The notes beneath the pieces are model-generated. The model was not told the DNA's origin. It made no database searches and was given only the letters and a program-made list of their open reading frames with translations. Below, one piece after another: positions 45,761 to 54,409 of a DNA stretch of 64,000 nucleotides. A program made the position numbers and the translations under genes. The DNA is from Christensenella sp. GTDB lineage: Bacteria; Bacillota; Clostridia; Christensenellales; UBA3700. The stretch is taken from contig JALFUR010000004.1 in NCBI GenBank assembly GCA_022784465.1, positions 1 through 64,000 on the forward strand, written 5' to 3'. Numbering within the stretch: position 1 is the first letter of the stretch; each line of letters starts with the position of its first letter.

Positions 45761-47236
45761 ATGCAAAAAAGAGCTCAATTGGGACTAATATTAAGTATTT
45801 TATTTGCACTTTTAATGGTGCTATTTTGTATATTTGTTTTTTCAAGTGAAGTATATGCTGCAGGAGAATATTATGTTAATTTGAATAGTAATTATGAGAT
45901 TGTTGAAATTGATCCAAATGGCAATACAACTTTTCAATTAATTGCAGACACAAACAATCCAAACGCTTCACTAATGTATACAACTTCAGATTCGTCAATT
46001 ATCAATGTAGATGATAATGGTTTAGTTTATATTGTTGGAAGAGGTGTTGCTGAAGTGTATTGTATTGATCAAGACAGTGGCGAATACGATTCTTGCAGTT
46101 TTGTTAGCGTGGATTGTCAAATTGAATCGGGAAATAATTTATATAAAGTATTGGTAGACAATAATCAATATTTTTATATAGCAGCAGCAGGAGATACTGC
46201 GTTAAGTAAAATAGCGCAAGAAATCAAATTGCTTGCAAATGTAGACTATAATGTTGTTTTTAGAAAAACGAGTGGAGAAGAAATTCAAATAAACAGAACT
46301 ATTTCATCTTGTGTTGATTCGAATAACACAGTTTGCATGAATTATAAACATAGAATAGTTAAAGAAGAAGGAAATATAACTTTTGATATATCATCCATAG
46401 AAGCAGAATATGGCACTTATGTTAGCATATATGATATAGAAATAGAAGAAGGTTATGAAATTGGTAAAATAGAAGTTTTTTCACCTAGCGATAATACTAT
46501 AGATATTTCTCAATCAAATAAGTATTTTGTAATGCCGGCAGAAGATGTTGTTGTATCAATTAATATTTCAAAAATTGTTGTAGATTTGGATGGATATGAT
46601 GCATATATATCTTCTAAAGAAGGCTTGAATGTCAATGCTAGCGTTAGCATAGAAAAAGTATCATCAAACAACTTTAAACAAATAGCAATACCTGAGGGAA
46701 AAGAGTTTGCAGTTGCTTATAAAATAAATTTGCAAAACGTTTTAGAACAGAGCGAGATGATTGTTAGCGTAAAAGTTCCGCAAGAAATGCAAAGTAAAGA
46801 TGGAATTGTAATTGCTACAATAGAGAATGGACAATATGTAGAAAAAGCAATAACAATAAAAGACGGGTATATGTCTTTTACGGTATCTCAATCTGGAGAT
46901 TATTTAGTTTTATCTAAATATCATAATCCTGGTAGAGATTTGTCTGTTGCTTTAATATGGATAATAGTTTTTAATGCATTATGTTCAATAGCTTTAATTA
47001 TTTTGGCGTTTGCATATGTAGATTGTAAACAGAATCCAGTAGCAAATAGAAAACGCGTTTACTCTAGCATTATGCCTATCCTTGCCTTATTAGCAGTTTC
47101 ATCAATTACTGCAGTAAACTCTGGTTATGTTTTCTTGATAGTTCTATTCTCCTTGACTTTATTGATTAAGGTTATAGCTATTTTATGGTTAATTATAAAG
47201 TTGATTGAAAAAGGAGTAATTTGGTCAAAAGATTAA
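45761..47236 (+). CDS. Surface protein with BIG_2-like domain and C-terminal membrane helices
   Basis: A 491-aa exported protein. The signal peptide (1-~32) has a plausible cleavage site after VYA. Residues ~40-115 resemble a bacterial Ig-like group 2 domain (STVDDNGLVYIVGRGVAEVYC-type text). A beta-rich middle (~120-385) follows, then three hydrophobic helices (~395-485) ending at a short cytoplasmic tail. The fold recalls receptor-like or membrane-tethered adhesins. Function unknown. The predicted start site is almost at the ATG, so the mRNA may lack a usable leader. Confidence 0.75.
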   Translation: MQKRAQLGLILSILFALLMVLFCIFVFSSEVYAAGEYYVNLNSNYEIVEIDPNGNTTFQLIADTNNPNASLMYTTSDSSIINVDDNGLVYIVGRGVAEVYCIDQDSGEYDSCSFVSVDCQIESGNNLYKVLVDNNQYFYIAAAGDTALSKIAQEIKLLANVDYNVVFRKTSGEEIQINRTISSCVDSNNTVCMNYKHRIVKEEGNITFDISSIEAEYGTYVSIYDIEIEEGYEIGKIEVFSPSDNTIDISQSNKYFVMPAEDVVVSINISKIVVDLDGYDAYISSKEGLNVNASVSIEKVSSNNFKQIAIPEGKEFAVAYKINLQNVLEQSEMIVSVKVPQEMQSKDGIVIATIENGQYVEKAITIKDGYMSFTVSQSGDYLVLSKYHNPGRDLSVALIWIIVFNALCSIALIILAFAYVDCKQNPVANRKRVYSSIMPILALLAVSSITAVNSGYVFLIVLFSLTLLIKVIAILWLIIKLIEKGVIWSKD

Positions 47237-47238
47237 CT

Positions 47239-47267
47239 TTGACTATTTATATAAATTAATATATTAT
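47239..47267 (+). promoter_or_regulatory. thyA operon promoter
   Basis: TTGACT, 17 bp, TATTAT, 20 bp before the thyA ATG with GTGGAGAG as ribosome binding site. The -35 begins 3 nt after the previous gene's stop. Confidence 0.65.
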
Positions 47268-47287
47268 TATAAGAGTGGAGAGATTAT

Positions 47288-48118
47288 ATGTCATACGCAG
47301 ATAGAGTTTTTGTACAAAATATTAAAGATATTCTTGAAAATGGTGTTTCCGATGAAATGTATAACGTAAGACCTAAATGGGAAGATGGAACACCTGCTCA
47401 TACAATTAAGAAATTTGGAATAGTAAACAGATATGATTTGCAAAAAGAATTGCCAATTTTAACAATTAGAAAAACAAATTTTGAAGCAGCCATTGATGAG
47501 ATTTTATGGATTTGGCAAAAGAAATCTAATAAGGTTTCAGAATTGAATTCTCATATTTGGGATCAATGGGTTGGAGAAGATGGCACTATAGGAAAAGCTT
47601 ATGGATATCAACTTGGAGTAAAGCACAAATATAAAGAAGGTGAATTTGACCAAGTAGATAGAGTTTTATATGATTTAAAGCATAATCCTAATTCAAGAAG
47701 AATCATGACAAATATTTATACATTTGCTGATTTACATGAAATGAACTTATATCCTTGTGCGTATTCTATGACATTTAATGTAAGCGGAAATAAGTTGAAC
47801 GGAATATTAAATCAACGTTCAAATGATATGTTAGTTGCAAATAACTGGAATGTTTTGCAATATAGCATTTTATTAATGATGTTTGCTCAAGTATCAGGAT
47901 TAGAACCAGGAGAACTTGTTCATGTAATTGCTGATGCTCATTTATATGATAGACATATAGAACTTGCAAAAGAAGTAATTGCTAAAGAGCAATATGAAGC
48001 TCCAAAGCTAATTATGAATAAAGATGTAAAGAATTTCTATGATTTTAAAGTAGAAGATTTTAAATTAGTAGATTACAAGTATCATTTACTTGGAAAGAAA
48101 ATACCGGTGGCAGAATAA
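47288..48118 (+). CDS. thyA: Thymidylate synthase
   Basis: Methylates dUMP to dTMP using methylene-tetrahydrofolate, producing dihydrofolate. The 276-aa protein has the catalytic cysteine in LYPCAYSM (~157-164), the dUMP-binding QRSNDM (~177-182) and NWNVLQYSILL, and the late HVIADAHLYDRH (~216-227). Overall it resembles the Bacillus ThyA type. folA follows after 1 nt, matching the need to recycle dihydrofolate. Confidence 0.95.
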   Translation: MSYADRVFVQNIKDILENGVSDEMYNVRPKWEDGTPAHTIKKFGIVNRYDLQKELPILTIRKTNFEAAIDEILWIWQKKSNKVSELNSHIWDQWVGEDGTIGKAYGYQLGVKHKYKEGEFDQVDRVLYDLKHNPNSRRIMTNIYTFADLHEMNLYPCAYSMTFNVSGNKLNGILNQRSNDMLVANNWNVLQYSILLMMFAQVSGLEPGELVHVIADAHLYDRHIELAKEVIAKEQYEAPKLIMNKDVKNFYDFKVEDFKLVDYKYHLLGKKIPVAE

Positions 48119-48119
48119 T

Positions 48120-48623
48120 ATGAAAGCGATAGTTGCAGTTGACAGAAATTGGGGAATTGGAAAAAATAACGATTTGTTATTTCATTTAAAAAAAGACATG
48201 AAATTTTTCAAAGAACATACTATGGGAAATGTCGTAGTTATGGGCGGAAATACTTTGTTGTCTTTACCTGGATCAAAACCTCTTCCAGGAAGAACAAACA
48301 TTGTTATTAGCGATGTTTTTAAAAGAGATGATGTAATAATGGCTGAGACATTTGATGAGTTATTATCAATACTTAGTCAATATGATACAGATAAATTGTT
48401 CGTTATGGGTGGCGCTATGTTATATAGAACATTGCTTCCATATTGTGATACTGTTTATGTAACAAAAGTTGATGCAGATGGAGAAGCTCAAGTTTTTTAT
48501 GAGAATTTAGATAAACTTGAAAATTGGCAATGCATAGATGAAGGTGAACCTTTAGAAGATGAAGGTTACACAATTCGTTTTACAACATATAAAAATAGTA
48601 ATCCAAAACCATTTAAGGAGTAA
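48120..48623 (+). CDS. folA: Dihydrofolate reductase
   Basis: Reduces dihydrofolate to tetrahydrofolate with NADPH, recycling the cofactor consumed by ThyA. 167 aa from ATG 48120. Motifs are IVAVDRNWGIGKNNDLLFHL (~3-22), the catalytic acidic residue in LKKDMKFFKE, VVMGGNTLLSLP, and VMGGAMLYRTLLP (~96-108) for NADPH binding. The track start at 48090 lies inside thyA; ATG 48120 is one base after the thyA stop with GGTGG upstream. Confidence 0.95.
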   Translation: MKAIVAVDRNWGIGKNNDLLFHLKKDMKFFKEHTMGNVVVMGGNTLLSLPGSKPLPGRTNIVISDVFKRDDVIMAETFDELLSILSQYDTDKLFVMGGAMLYRTLLPYCDTVYVTKVDADGEAQVFYENLDKLENWQCIDEGEPLEDEGYTIRFTTYKNSNPKPFKE

Positions 48624-48626
48624 GAA

Positions 48627-50312
48627 ATGGAAAAAACTAGAGACAATTGGTCGAGTAGAGTGACATTTATTTTTGCTGCAATAGGTTCTGCAGTAGGATT
48701 AGGAAATGCCTGGAGATTCCCAGGCCTTGCAGCGCAATATGGCGGTGGAGCATTTTTGCTTGTATTTTTCCTTGCCATGATTATTTTAGGATGGCCTTTA
48801 TTGTGCATGGAAATTGCACTTGGAAGAAAGACACAAAAAGGTGTTCCTGGAGCTTTATATAGTATTAATAAGAAGTTTGAATTTGTTGGATGGGCATCAG
48901 TTGCTAATGCGTTTATTATTGTATGTTACTATACAGTAATATTGGCTTGGGTTATTGTAATGATTTTTAAATCATTTGATGTTGGTGCAATGGATACGAC
49001 TCAAGCTGGAAATGTTTTTATTAATGATGTATTAAAATGTGTAAATATTGGAGATGCGGGTTCTATGGATGTTCCAGGCGCTTTAATATGGGCATTAATA
49101 GCAGCATGGGTAATGATGTATTTGTGTATTAGAAAGGGCGCTAGAGGCGTTGGAAAAGTTGTTAAATACACAGTAATGATTCCTATTATTTTATTGTTTA
49201 TTCTTGCAGTTAACGGAATAATTAAAGATATATCTGTATCAGGCGGTGCAGGACTTGCAACATTCTTTAAACCAGATTTTTCAAGAGTAATTGCTGAAGG
49301 GAAAATGGGTAATTTGTTCTTAGATGCATTTGGACAAGTTTTTTATTCTCTTTCAATTATGATGGCAATTATGGTTGCATATGGAAGCTTTGTTGACAAA
49401 AAGAGTGATATTGTTAAAGATACCATGATAGTAGCTATTGGAGATTTTTCAATTTCAATGTTAGCTGGTATAGTATTGTTTACTACACTATCTGGAACAG
49501 GAATGCTAGAGTCTTATCTAAAAAGTCCATCAGGCGGAGTTGTAACAGCATTTATCATTTATCCTCAAGCTATTGTTTCTTTAACTGACAATGCAATCGT
49601 TAATGGAATTTTTGCTTTGATCTTCTACTTAACATTATTTACTTTGGCTATAGATAGTGCATTCTCAATTGTTGAAGGCGTATCAGCATCTGTTTCAGAC
49701 AAATTGCATATTGAAAAGAAAAAGACAACTCTTGCTGTATGTGGAGTTGCAGGAATTATATCAATTATATTTGTAACAAGAAGTGGATTAAACTGGTTAG
49801 ATATAGTAGATAACTGGGCAAATTCATTTAGTTTAATACTTGTTGGTATTTTAGAGTGTATTACAATTGGATGGTTCTTTAAGCCAAGCAAATTGCGTGA
49901 TGAAATGAATAGAACAATTACGCCATTTAAAATTGGTAAAAAACAATTTAATGTAAAAATTGGACCATGGTACGATTGGATTATAAAAGTAGTAAGCCCA
50001 TTAATTTTAAGCGTATTTATGGTGTGGAATATCGTAACATTAATTATAAGCTATGCAACTGGAAAGGGAGGATATGGTGGATATCCAATATGGGCACAAG
50101 TTGTTGCTGGATGGGCTTTATTTGTAGGAGTATTTGTTGTTGCTGCAATTATACAAATTGTGTCTAGAAAGAATAAAAAGATTTTAGAATTGGATGCTAC
50201 AATTAAGTCATGGGACGAAATGCATGCAGAAGATGAAAATAAATTTATTCTTGCTCAAATGAATGCAGAAATGAATGTAAATGCTACAGAGAATAATGCT
50301 CAAAACAATTAA
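48627..50312 (+). CDS. Sodium-dependent NSS-family amino-acid transporter
   Basis: A 561-aa polytopic membrane symporter of the neurotransmitter:sodium symporter family (LeuT/TnaT/MhsT type). The sodium and substrate signature in TM1 is FIFAAIGSAVGLGNAWRFPG (~14-33), followed by GGGAFLLVFF (~40-49) and about 11-12 helices, with an Asn/Glu-rich cytoplasmic tail. AAGGAG lies at the folA end, 3 nt before the start, so it is in the thyA-folA operon. Substrate uncertain; tryptophan is possible because trpB2 is next door, but the T-box lies downstream of this gene. Confidence 0.9.
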   Translation: MEKTRDNWSSRVTFIFAAIGSAVGLGNAWRFPGLAAQYGGGAFLLVFFLAMIILGWPLLCMEIALGRKTQKGVPGALYSINKKFEFVGWASVANAFIIVCYYTVILAWVIVMIFKSFDVGAMDTTQAGNVFINDVLKCVNIGDAGSMDVPGALIWALIAAWVMMYLCIRKGARGVGKVVKYTVMIPIILLFILAVNGIIKDISVSGGAGLATFFKPDFSRVIAEGKMGNLFLDAFGQVFYSLSIMMAIMVAYGSFVDKKSDIVKDTMIVAIGDFSISMLAGIVLFTTLSGTGMLESYLKSPSGGVVTAFIIYPQAIVSLTDNAIVNGIFALIFYLTLFTLAIDSAFSIVEGVSASVSDKLHIEKKKTTLAVCGVAGIISIIFVTRSGLNWLDIVDNWANSFSLILVGILECITIGWFFKPSKLRDEMNRTITPFKIGKKQFNVKIGPWYDWIIKVVSPLILSVFMVWNIVTLIISYATGKGGYGGYPIWAQVVAGWALFVGVFVVAAIIQIVSRKNKKILELDATIKSWDEMHAEDENKFILAQMNAEMNVNATENNAQNN

Positions 50313-50317
50313 AGATA

Positions 50318-50346
50318 TTGACAGAATAAAAAACTAGCGCTAATAT
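50318..50346 (+). promoter_or_regulatory. Promoter of the trpB2 T-box transcript
   Basis: TTGACA, 17 bp, TAATAT. The predicted start is about 50353, so the T-box leader is about 250 nt. Confidence 0.7.
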
Positions 50347-50352
50347 TTAGGC

Positions 50353-50600
50353 ATATAGACAAAAACCTTTGAAGTGAATAAGTAGCTTTTAAAGAGATCT
50401 ACAGAGAGTCTTGGGATGGTGCGACAAGATGAAATCTAGAAAGTGAATGGGTCACGGAGGGCGGCTAATAACCGACGGGAGTTCAACTCGTTAACAATAG
50501 AATATGTATGGTGGTACATAAAATAACATGAGCACATGTAGGTGGCATAATAAAAGTAAATAACAAGACTTTTATCCTTTGAGGGTAGAAGTCTTTTTTT
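50353..50600 (+). promoter_or_regulatory. T-box leader sensing tRNA-Trp
   Basis: Stem I carries the AGAGAGTC motif and apical GGGATGGTGCGAC closed by TCTT/AAGA. The specifier TGG (50448-50450) sits in GTGAATGGGTCAC and codes Trp. The antiterminator pairs AGG and ATAAAAG with CTTTTAT and CCT around a 7-nt bulge TGGCATA (50543-50549). TGGC would pair with GCCA, matching the G discriminator of bacterial tRNA-Trp. The competing terminator is AAGACTTTTATCC/GGGTAGAAGTCTT with a T-run (50565-50600). Uncharged tRNA-Trp should turn on trpB2. Confidence 0.88.
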
Positions 50601-50617
50601 ATATTGGAGGATAACAA

Positions 50618-51997
50618 ATGGAAAAGAAAATACCTTACAGGCATTATTTAACAGAGGAGCAATTACCAAGACAATGGTACAATTTAAGAGCTGACATGAA
50701 AGAATTGCCAGATCCACTAAGAAATCCAGCAACTGGAGAAGCTTTAAAGGAAGAGGATTTATATCCAATTTTCTGTAAAGAATTAGCTCATCAAGAAATG
50801 GATAATACTACAAGATATGTAGATATTCCTGAAGGCATAATGGAAATATATAAGCAATATAGACCAGCGCCACTTGTAAGAGCATATAACTTAGAAAAGG
50901 CTCTAGGAACACCTGCAGAAATTTATTATAAATTTGAAGGAAACAATACATCAGGTAGCCATAAATTGAATTCTGCTATTCCACAAGCTTATTATGCAAA
51001 AAAGCAAGGTCTAAAGGCCTTAACAACAGAAACAGGAGCAGGACAATGGGGATCTGCATTATCTGAAGCTTGTAGTTATTTTGATATGCCATTAACTGTA
51101 TATATGGTAAAAGTATCATACGAACAAAAGCCATTTAGAAGAACATTAATGCAAACATTCAATGCTGAAGTAATTCCATCTCCTTCAATGACAACACAAG
51201 TAGGAAAGAAGATCCTTGCAGATAATCCAAATTGTACAGGTTCATTAGGAACTGCTATTTCAGAAGCAGTTGAAAAAGCTGTAACAAATGAAGGTTCTAG
51301 ATATGTATTAGGTTCTGTTTTAAATCAAGTATTATTACATCAATCAATAATTGGTCTTGAAGCATATAAATCAATGGAAATACTAGGAGTTTATCCAGAT
51401 GTCGTTATAGGATGTGCTGGTGGTGGATCAAATCTTGGAGGTTTAATAGCTCCATTTATGAGAGATAAGATTACTGGAGTTCACCCAAATACAGAATTTA
51501 TTGCCGTAGAACCAGCATCTTGTCCATCATTAACAAGAGGAAAATATGCATATGATTTCTGTGATACAGGAAAGATTTGTCCATTGGCAAAAATGTACAC
51601 ACTAGGTTGCGAATACATTCCTTCAGCAAGCCATGCGGGTGGTTTAAGATATCATGGTATGTCTCCTATTATTTCGAAGTTGTATCATGATGGATATATG
51701 AAGGCCGTAGCTGTTGAACAAACAAAAGTATTCGAAGCAGCAAAGATGTTTGCAAAATATGAAACAATATTGCCAGCTCCAGAATCATCTCACGCTATTA
51801 GAGTTGCCATCGATGAAGCATTGAAATGCAAAGAAACAGGAGAGAAGAAGACAATTCTATTTGGATTGACTGGAACAGGATTTTTCGATATGTTCGCATA
51901 TGACAAATTTATCAAAGGTGAAATGTCTGATTATATTCCAACAGATGAAGAACTTGAAGCAAGTTTTGCAAAATTGCCACAAATAGAAGAAAAATAA
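50618..51997 (+). CDS. trpB: TrpB2-type tryptophan synthase beta subunit
   Basis: A PLP enzyme making tryptophan from indole and serine; TrpB2 proteins work without a tightly bound TrpA. 459 aa, longer than TrpB1. The PLP lysine is in GSHKLNSA (~111-118), and CAGGGSNLGG (~266-275) is the phosphate cradle. The N-terminal extension and RYHGMSP, GCEYIPSASHAGGL are TrpB2-like. TTGGAGG precedes the ATG. No trpA or other trp genes are adjacent, so it may salvage indole. Controlled by the Trp T-box upstream. Confidence 0.93.
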   Translation: MEKKIPYRHYLTEEQLPRQWYNLRADMKELPDPLRNPATGEALKEEDLYPIFCKELAHQEMDNTTRYVDIPEGIMEIYKQYRPAPLVRAYNLEKALGTPAEIYYKFEGNNTSGSHKLNSAIPQAYYAKKQGLKALTTETGAGQWGSALSEACSYFDMPLTVYMVKVSYEQKPFRRTLMQTFNAEVIPSPSMTTQVGKKILADNPNCTGSLGTAISEAVEKAVTNEGSRYVLGSVLNQVLLHQSIIGLEAYKSMEILGVYPDVVIGCAGGGSNLGGLIAPFMRDKITGVHPNTEFIAVEPASCPSLTRGKYAYDFCDTGKICPLAKMYTLGCEYIPSASHAGGLRYHGMSPIISKLYHDGYMKAVAVEQTKVFEAAKMFAKYETILPAPESSHAIRVAIDEALKCKETGEKKTILFGLTGTGFFDMFAYDKFIKGEMSDYIPTDEELEASFAKLPQIEEK

Positions 51998-52016
51998 TTT
52001 AATGAATTAAATAAAA

Positions 52017-52061
52017 AACATGGCTTTGAATTTAAATTTCCAAAGCCATGTTATTTTTTTT
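52017..52061. terminator. Bidirectional terminator between trpB2 and the GGGtGRT gene
   Basis: A perfect 12-bp stem, AACATGGCTTTG/CAAAGCCATGTT. It is flanked by A-rich sequence on the left and a T-run on the right, so it works for both convergent transcripts. Confidence 0.85.
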
Positions 52062-52074
52062 GTTTAGTTTTTAA

Positions 52075-53076
52075 TTATTTGTTAGATTCTTCTACAGCAA
52101 CAGCGCAAGCAACAGTAGCACCTACCATTGGGTTGTTACCCATTCCGATAAGTCCCATCATTTCTACGTGAGCAGGAACAGAAGAAGAACCTGCGAATTG
52201 TGCATCAGAGTGCATACGACCCATAGTGTCAGTCATACCATAAGAAGCAGGACCAGCAGCCATATTGTCTGGGTGTAGAGTACGACCTGTACCACCACCA
52301 GAAGCAACAGAGAAGTATTTAATTCCGTTCTCAACGCACCATTTTTTGTATGTTCCAGCAACTGGATGTTGGAAACGAGTAGGGTTTGTAGAGTTACCAG
52401 TAATAGATACTTGAACTCCTTCATGTTTCATGATAGCAACACCTTCTACAACGTCATCAGCACCATAGCAATTGATTGCAGCTCTTGGACCATTAGAATA
52501 AGAAATAGATTTAACAACTTCTAATTCTTCTGTAGCATAGTTTAACTTTGTTTGAACATAAGTGAAACCGTTGATACGGCTAATAATTTGAGCAGCATCT
52601 TTTCCTAAACCATTAAGAATAACCTTTAGAGGCTCTTTTCTTACTTTGTTAGCTTTCATAGCAATACCGATTGCGCCTTCAGCAGCAGCAAAAGATTCGT
52701 GACCAGCTAAGAATGCGAAACATTTTGTTTCATCTCTTAGTAACATAGCACCTAAATTACCATGTCCAATACCAACTTTTCTATTTTCAGCAACTGAACC
52801 AGGAACGCAGAAACTTTGTAATCCGATTCCGATAGCTTCAGCAGCATCAGCAGCCTTTGTGCATCCCTTCTTGATTGCAATAGCGCAACCAACAGTATAA
52901 GCCCAACCAGCGTTATCAAAAGCGATTGGTTGAATTCCCTTAACAATAGCCATTGGATCAAATCCTTTGTTTAAACAAATGTCTCTTGCTTCTTCTAAAG
53001 ATGAGATACCATATTCAGCTAATACTTTATTAATCTTATCAATTCTTCTATCAATATTTTCAAATTTAACTGCCAT
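52075..53076 (-). CDS. GGGtGRT family protein
   Basis: A 333-aa cytoplasmic protein of the uncharacterised family named for its motif, seen here as SVASGGGTGRTLHPDN (~261-276). It is rich in small residues with many Gly/Ala segments (GIGHGNLGAMLLRDE) and conserved Cys and Asn, suggesting an enzyme with a bound cofactor or cluster. It follows a NifU-like gene by 12 nt with GGAGGT before the ATG. Members of this family are commonly found next to Fe-S scaffold-like genes, and that pairing is the best clue to its role. Reaction unknown. Confidence 0.85.
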   Translation of the reverse strand: MAVKFENIDRRIDKINKVLAEYGISSLEEARDICLNKGFDPMAIVKGIQPIAFDNAGWAYTVGCAIAIKKGCTKAADAAEAIGIGLQSFCVPGSVAENRKVGIGHGNLGAMLLRDETKCFAFLAGHESFAAAEGAIGIAMKANKVRKEPLKVILNGLGKDAAQIISRINGFTYVQTKLNYATEELEVVKSISYSNGPRAAINCYGADDVVEGVAIMKHEGVQVSITGNSTNPTRFQHPVAGTYKKWCVENGIKYFSVASGGGTGRTLHPDNMAAGPASYGMTDTMGRMHSDAQFAGSSSVPAHVEMMGLIGMGNNPMVGATVACAVAVEESNK

Positions 53077-53088
53077 ATTTGTACCTCC

Positions 53089-53781
53089 TTATTCTTGTCT
53101 TGGGTCGATTACTTTAACAGCATCAGCAAATCTGCCGTATCTGCCAGTATTCTTTTCTAGAGCTTCGTTTGCGCTCATTCCGCCTTTTATAGCTGCCATC
53201 ATTTTTCCTAGGTTAACGAATTCATAACCGATTACGAAATCATCAGCATCTAAAGCGATTTTTGTAACATATCCTTCAGCCATTTCTAGGTATCTAACGC
53301 CCTTTAATTTTGTTGAGTACATTGTACCAACTTGAGAACGAAGACCTTTTCCTAAATCTTCAAGACCGCCACCGATTGGTAGTCCGCCTTCAGAGAAAGC
53401 TGATTGAGTACGACCATATACGATTTGTAAGAATAGTTCTCTCATTGCAGTATTAATTGCATCGCATACTAAATCTGTGTTTAAAGCTTCAAGAATTGTT
53501 TTTCCAGTTAAGATTTCTGCAGCCATAGCAGCTGAGTGAGTCATACCAGAACAACCAATTGTTTCTACTAATGCTTCTTCAATAATACCATTTTTAACAT
53601 TTAATGTTAGTTTACATGCACCTTGTTGAGGAGCACACCAACCGATACCATGAGTTAAACCAGAAATATCTTTAATTTCTTTTGCTTGAACCCATTTTCC
53701 TTCTTCAGGAATTGCAGCTGGACCATGATAAGCACCCTTACCAACAGTACACATCTTCAAGACTTCTTGTGAATATTCCAT
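53089..53781 (-). CDS. NifU/IscU-like Fe-S scaffold-type protein
   Basis: A 230-aa protein whose middle resembles the IscU/NifU N-terminal scaffold: GYGP-type start replaced by GKGAYHGPA, ETIGCSGMTHSAAMA (~77-91) with a conserved Cys, and WCAPQQGACKL upstream. It carries a longer C-terminal extension than IscU. It is first of a two-gene operon with the GGGtGRT gene, and a TAGGAGG ribosome binding site precedes the ATG. No cysteine desulfurase is nearby, so it probably serves a dedicated partner, perhaps the GGGtGRT protein. Confidence 0.8.
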   Translation of the reverse strand: MEYSQEVLKMCTVGKGAYHGPAAIPEEGKWVQAKEIKDISGLTHGIGWCAPQQGACKLTLNVKNGIIEEALVETIGCSGMTHSAAMAAEILTGKTILEALNTDLVCDAINTAMRELFLQIVYGRTQSAFSEGGLPIGGGLEDLGKGLRSQVGTMYSTKLKGVRYLEMAEGYVTKIALDADDFVIGYEFVNLGKMMAAIKGGMSANEALEKNTGRYGRFADAVKVIDPRQE

Positions 53782-53818
53782 TAGGGAATCCTCCTATAAA
53801 ATTTTTTTCAACGATAAA

Positions 53819-53847
53819 ATTATATAATATATAATTCATCAAGTCAA
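53819..53847 (-). promoter_or_regulatory. Promoter of the NifU-like/GGGtGRT operon
   Basis: Minus strand: TTGACT, 17 bp, TATAAT, about 38 bp before the ATG. Confidence 0.7.
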
Positions 53848-54049
53848 AAAATAATTTAGGTTTAATTGAATTAAATATGCATTTTAATAGTGCGACGAAT
53901 TTACTAATCAATAACAAAAATATTCATAATTCTACAAATAAAGAAAGTGCAAAAATTTTCAGTTCTAAACATTTTTTGACAAATACGATATCATATAATT
54001 GAACAAGTTTATGTGCAAATAAAACAATATATGTATTTTAATTGAGGTT

Positions 54050-54259
54050 TTGACCGCACAAAAAAAGGCAGAGACGGCAAATGGTTCATGGCAACTTCAA
54101 TATGAAGAAAATGGTGAAGTATTTAGTTATGGAAATGGCAGCGAAATTGGTTCAGATCCAGACTATTCAAGTAAAAATTGGTATTATATTTATATACCTA
54201 CTGATAGATGCTGTGAATCTGTTAAAATTTTTGTTAAACTAGTAGTGTATAATAAATAA
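54050..54259 (+). CDS. Small hypothetical protein or gene fragment
   Basis: A 69-aa frame starting with TTG, with GAGG only 2-3 nt before it. The text (GSWQLQYEENGEVFSYGNGS; WYYIYIPTDRCCESV) looks like a folded extracellular beta domain. The frame is open back to 54020. A good terminator follows and a TATAAT lies upstream, so the region is probably transcribed. It could be the tail of a lost surface-protein gene. Confidence 0.35.
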   Translation: MTAQKKAETANGSWQLQYEENGEVFSYGNGSEIGSDPDYSSKNWYYIYIPTDRCCESVKIFVKLVVYNK

Positions 54260-54278
54260 AGACAAAAATTAATCAATT

Positions 54279-54319
54279 GTGGAGTGTCCTTAAAAAAGGT
54301 GCACTCCACTACTTTTTTT
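54279..54319 (+). terminator. Terminator upstream of tyrS
   Basis: GTGGAGTG pairs with CACTCCAC, with an inner AAAAAAGG/CCTT element, followed by seven T. Confidence 0.75.
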
Positions 54320-54409
54320 ACTATGAAAGAAATTTGATTTTATTTGTATATTATAATTTATAATGATATAATTTATTTAATTTATATAATAATTCGAGAG
54401 GATATAGTG

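Noticed and set aside
48627-50312. NSS transporter as part of the T-box regulon
   Set aside because: The T-box and its promoter lie downstream of this gene; it is co-transcribed with thyA-folA.
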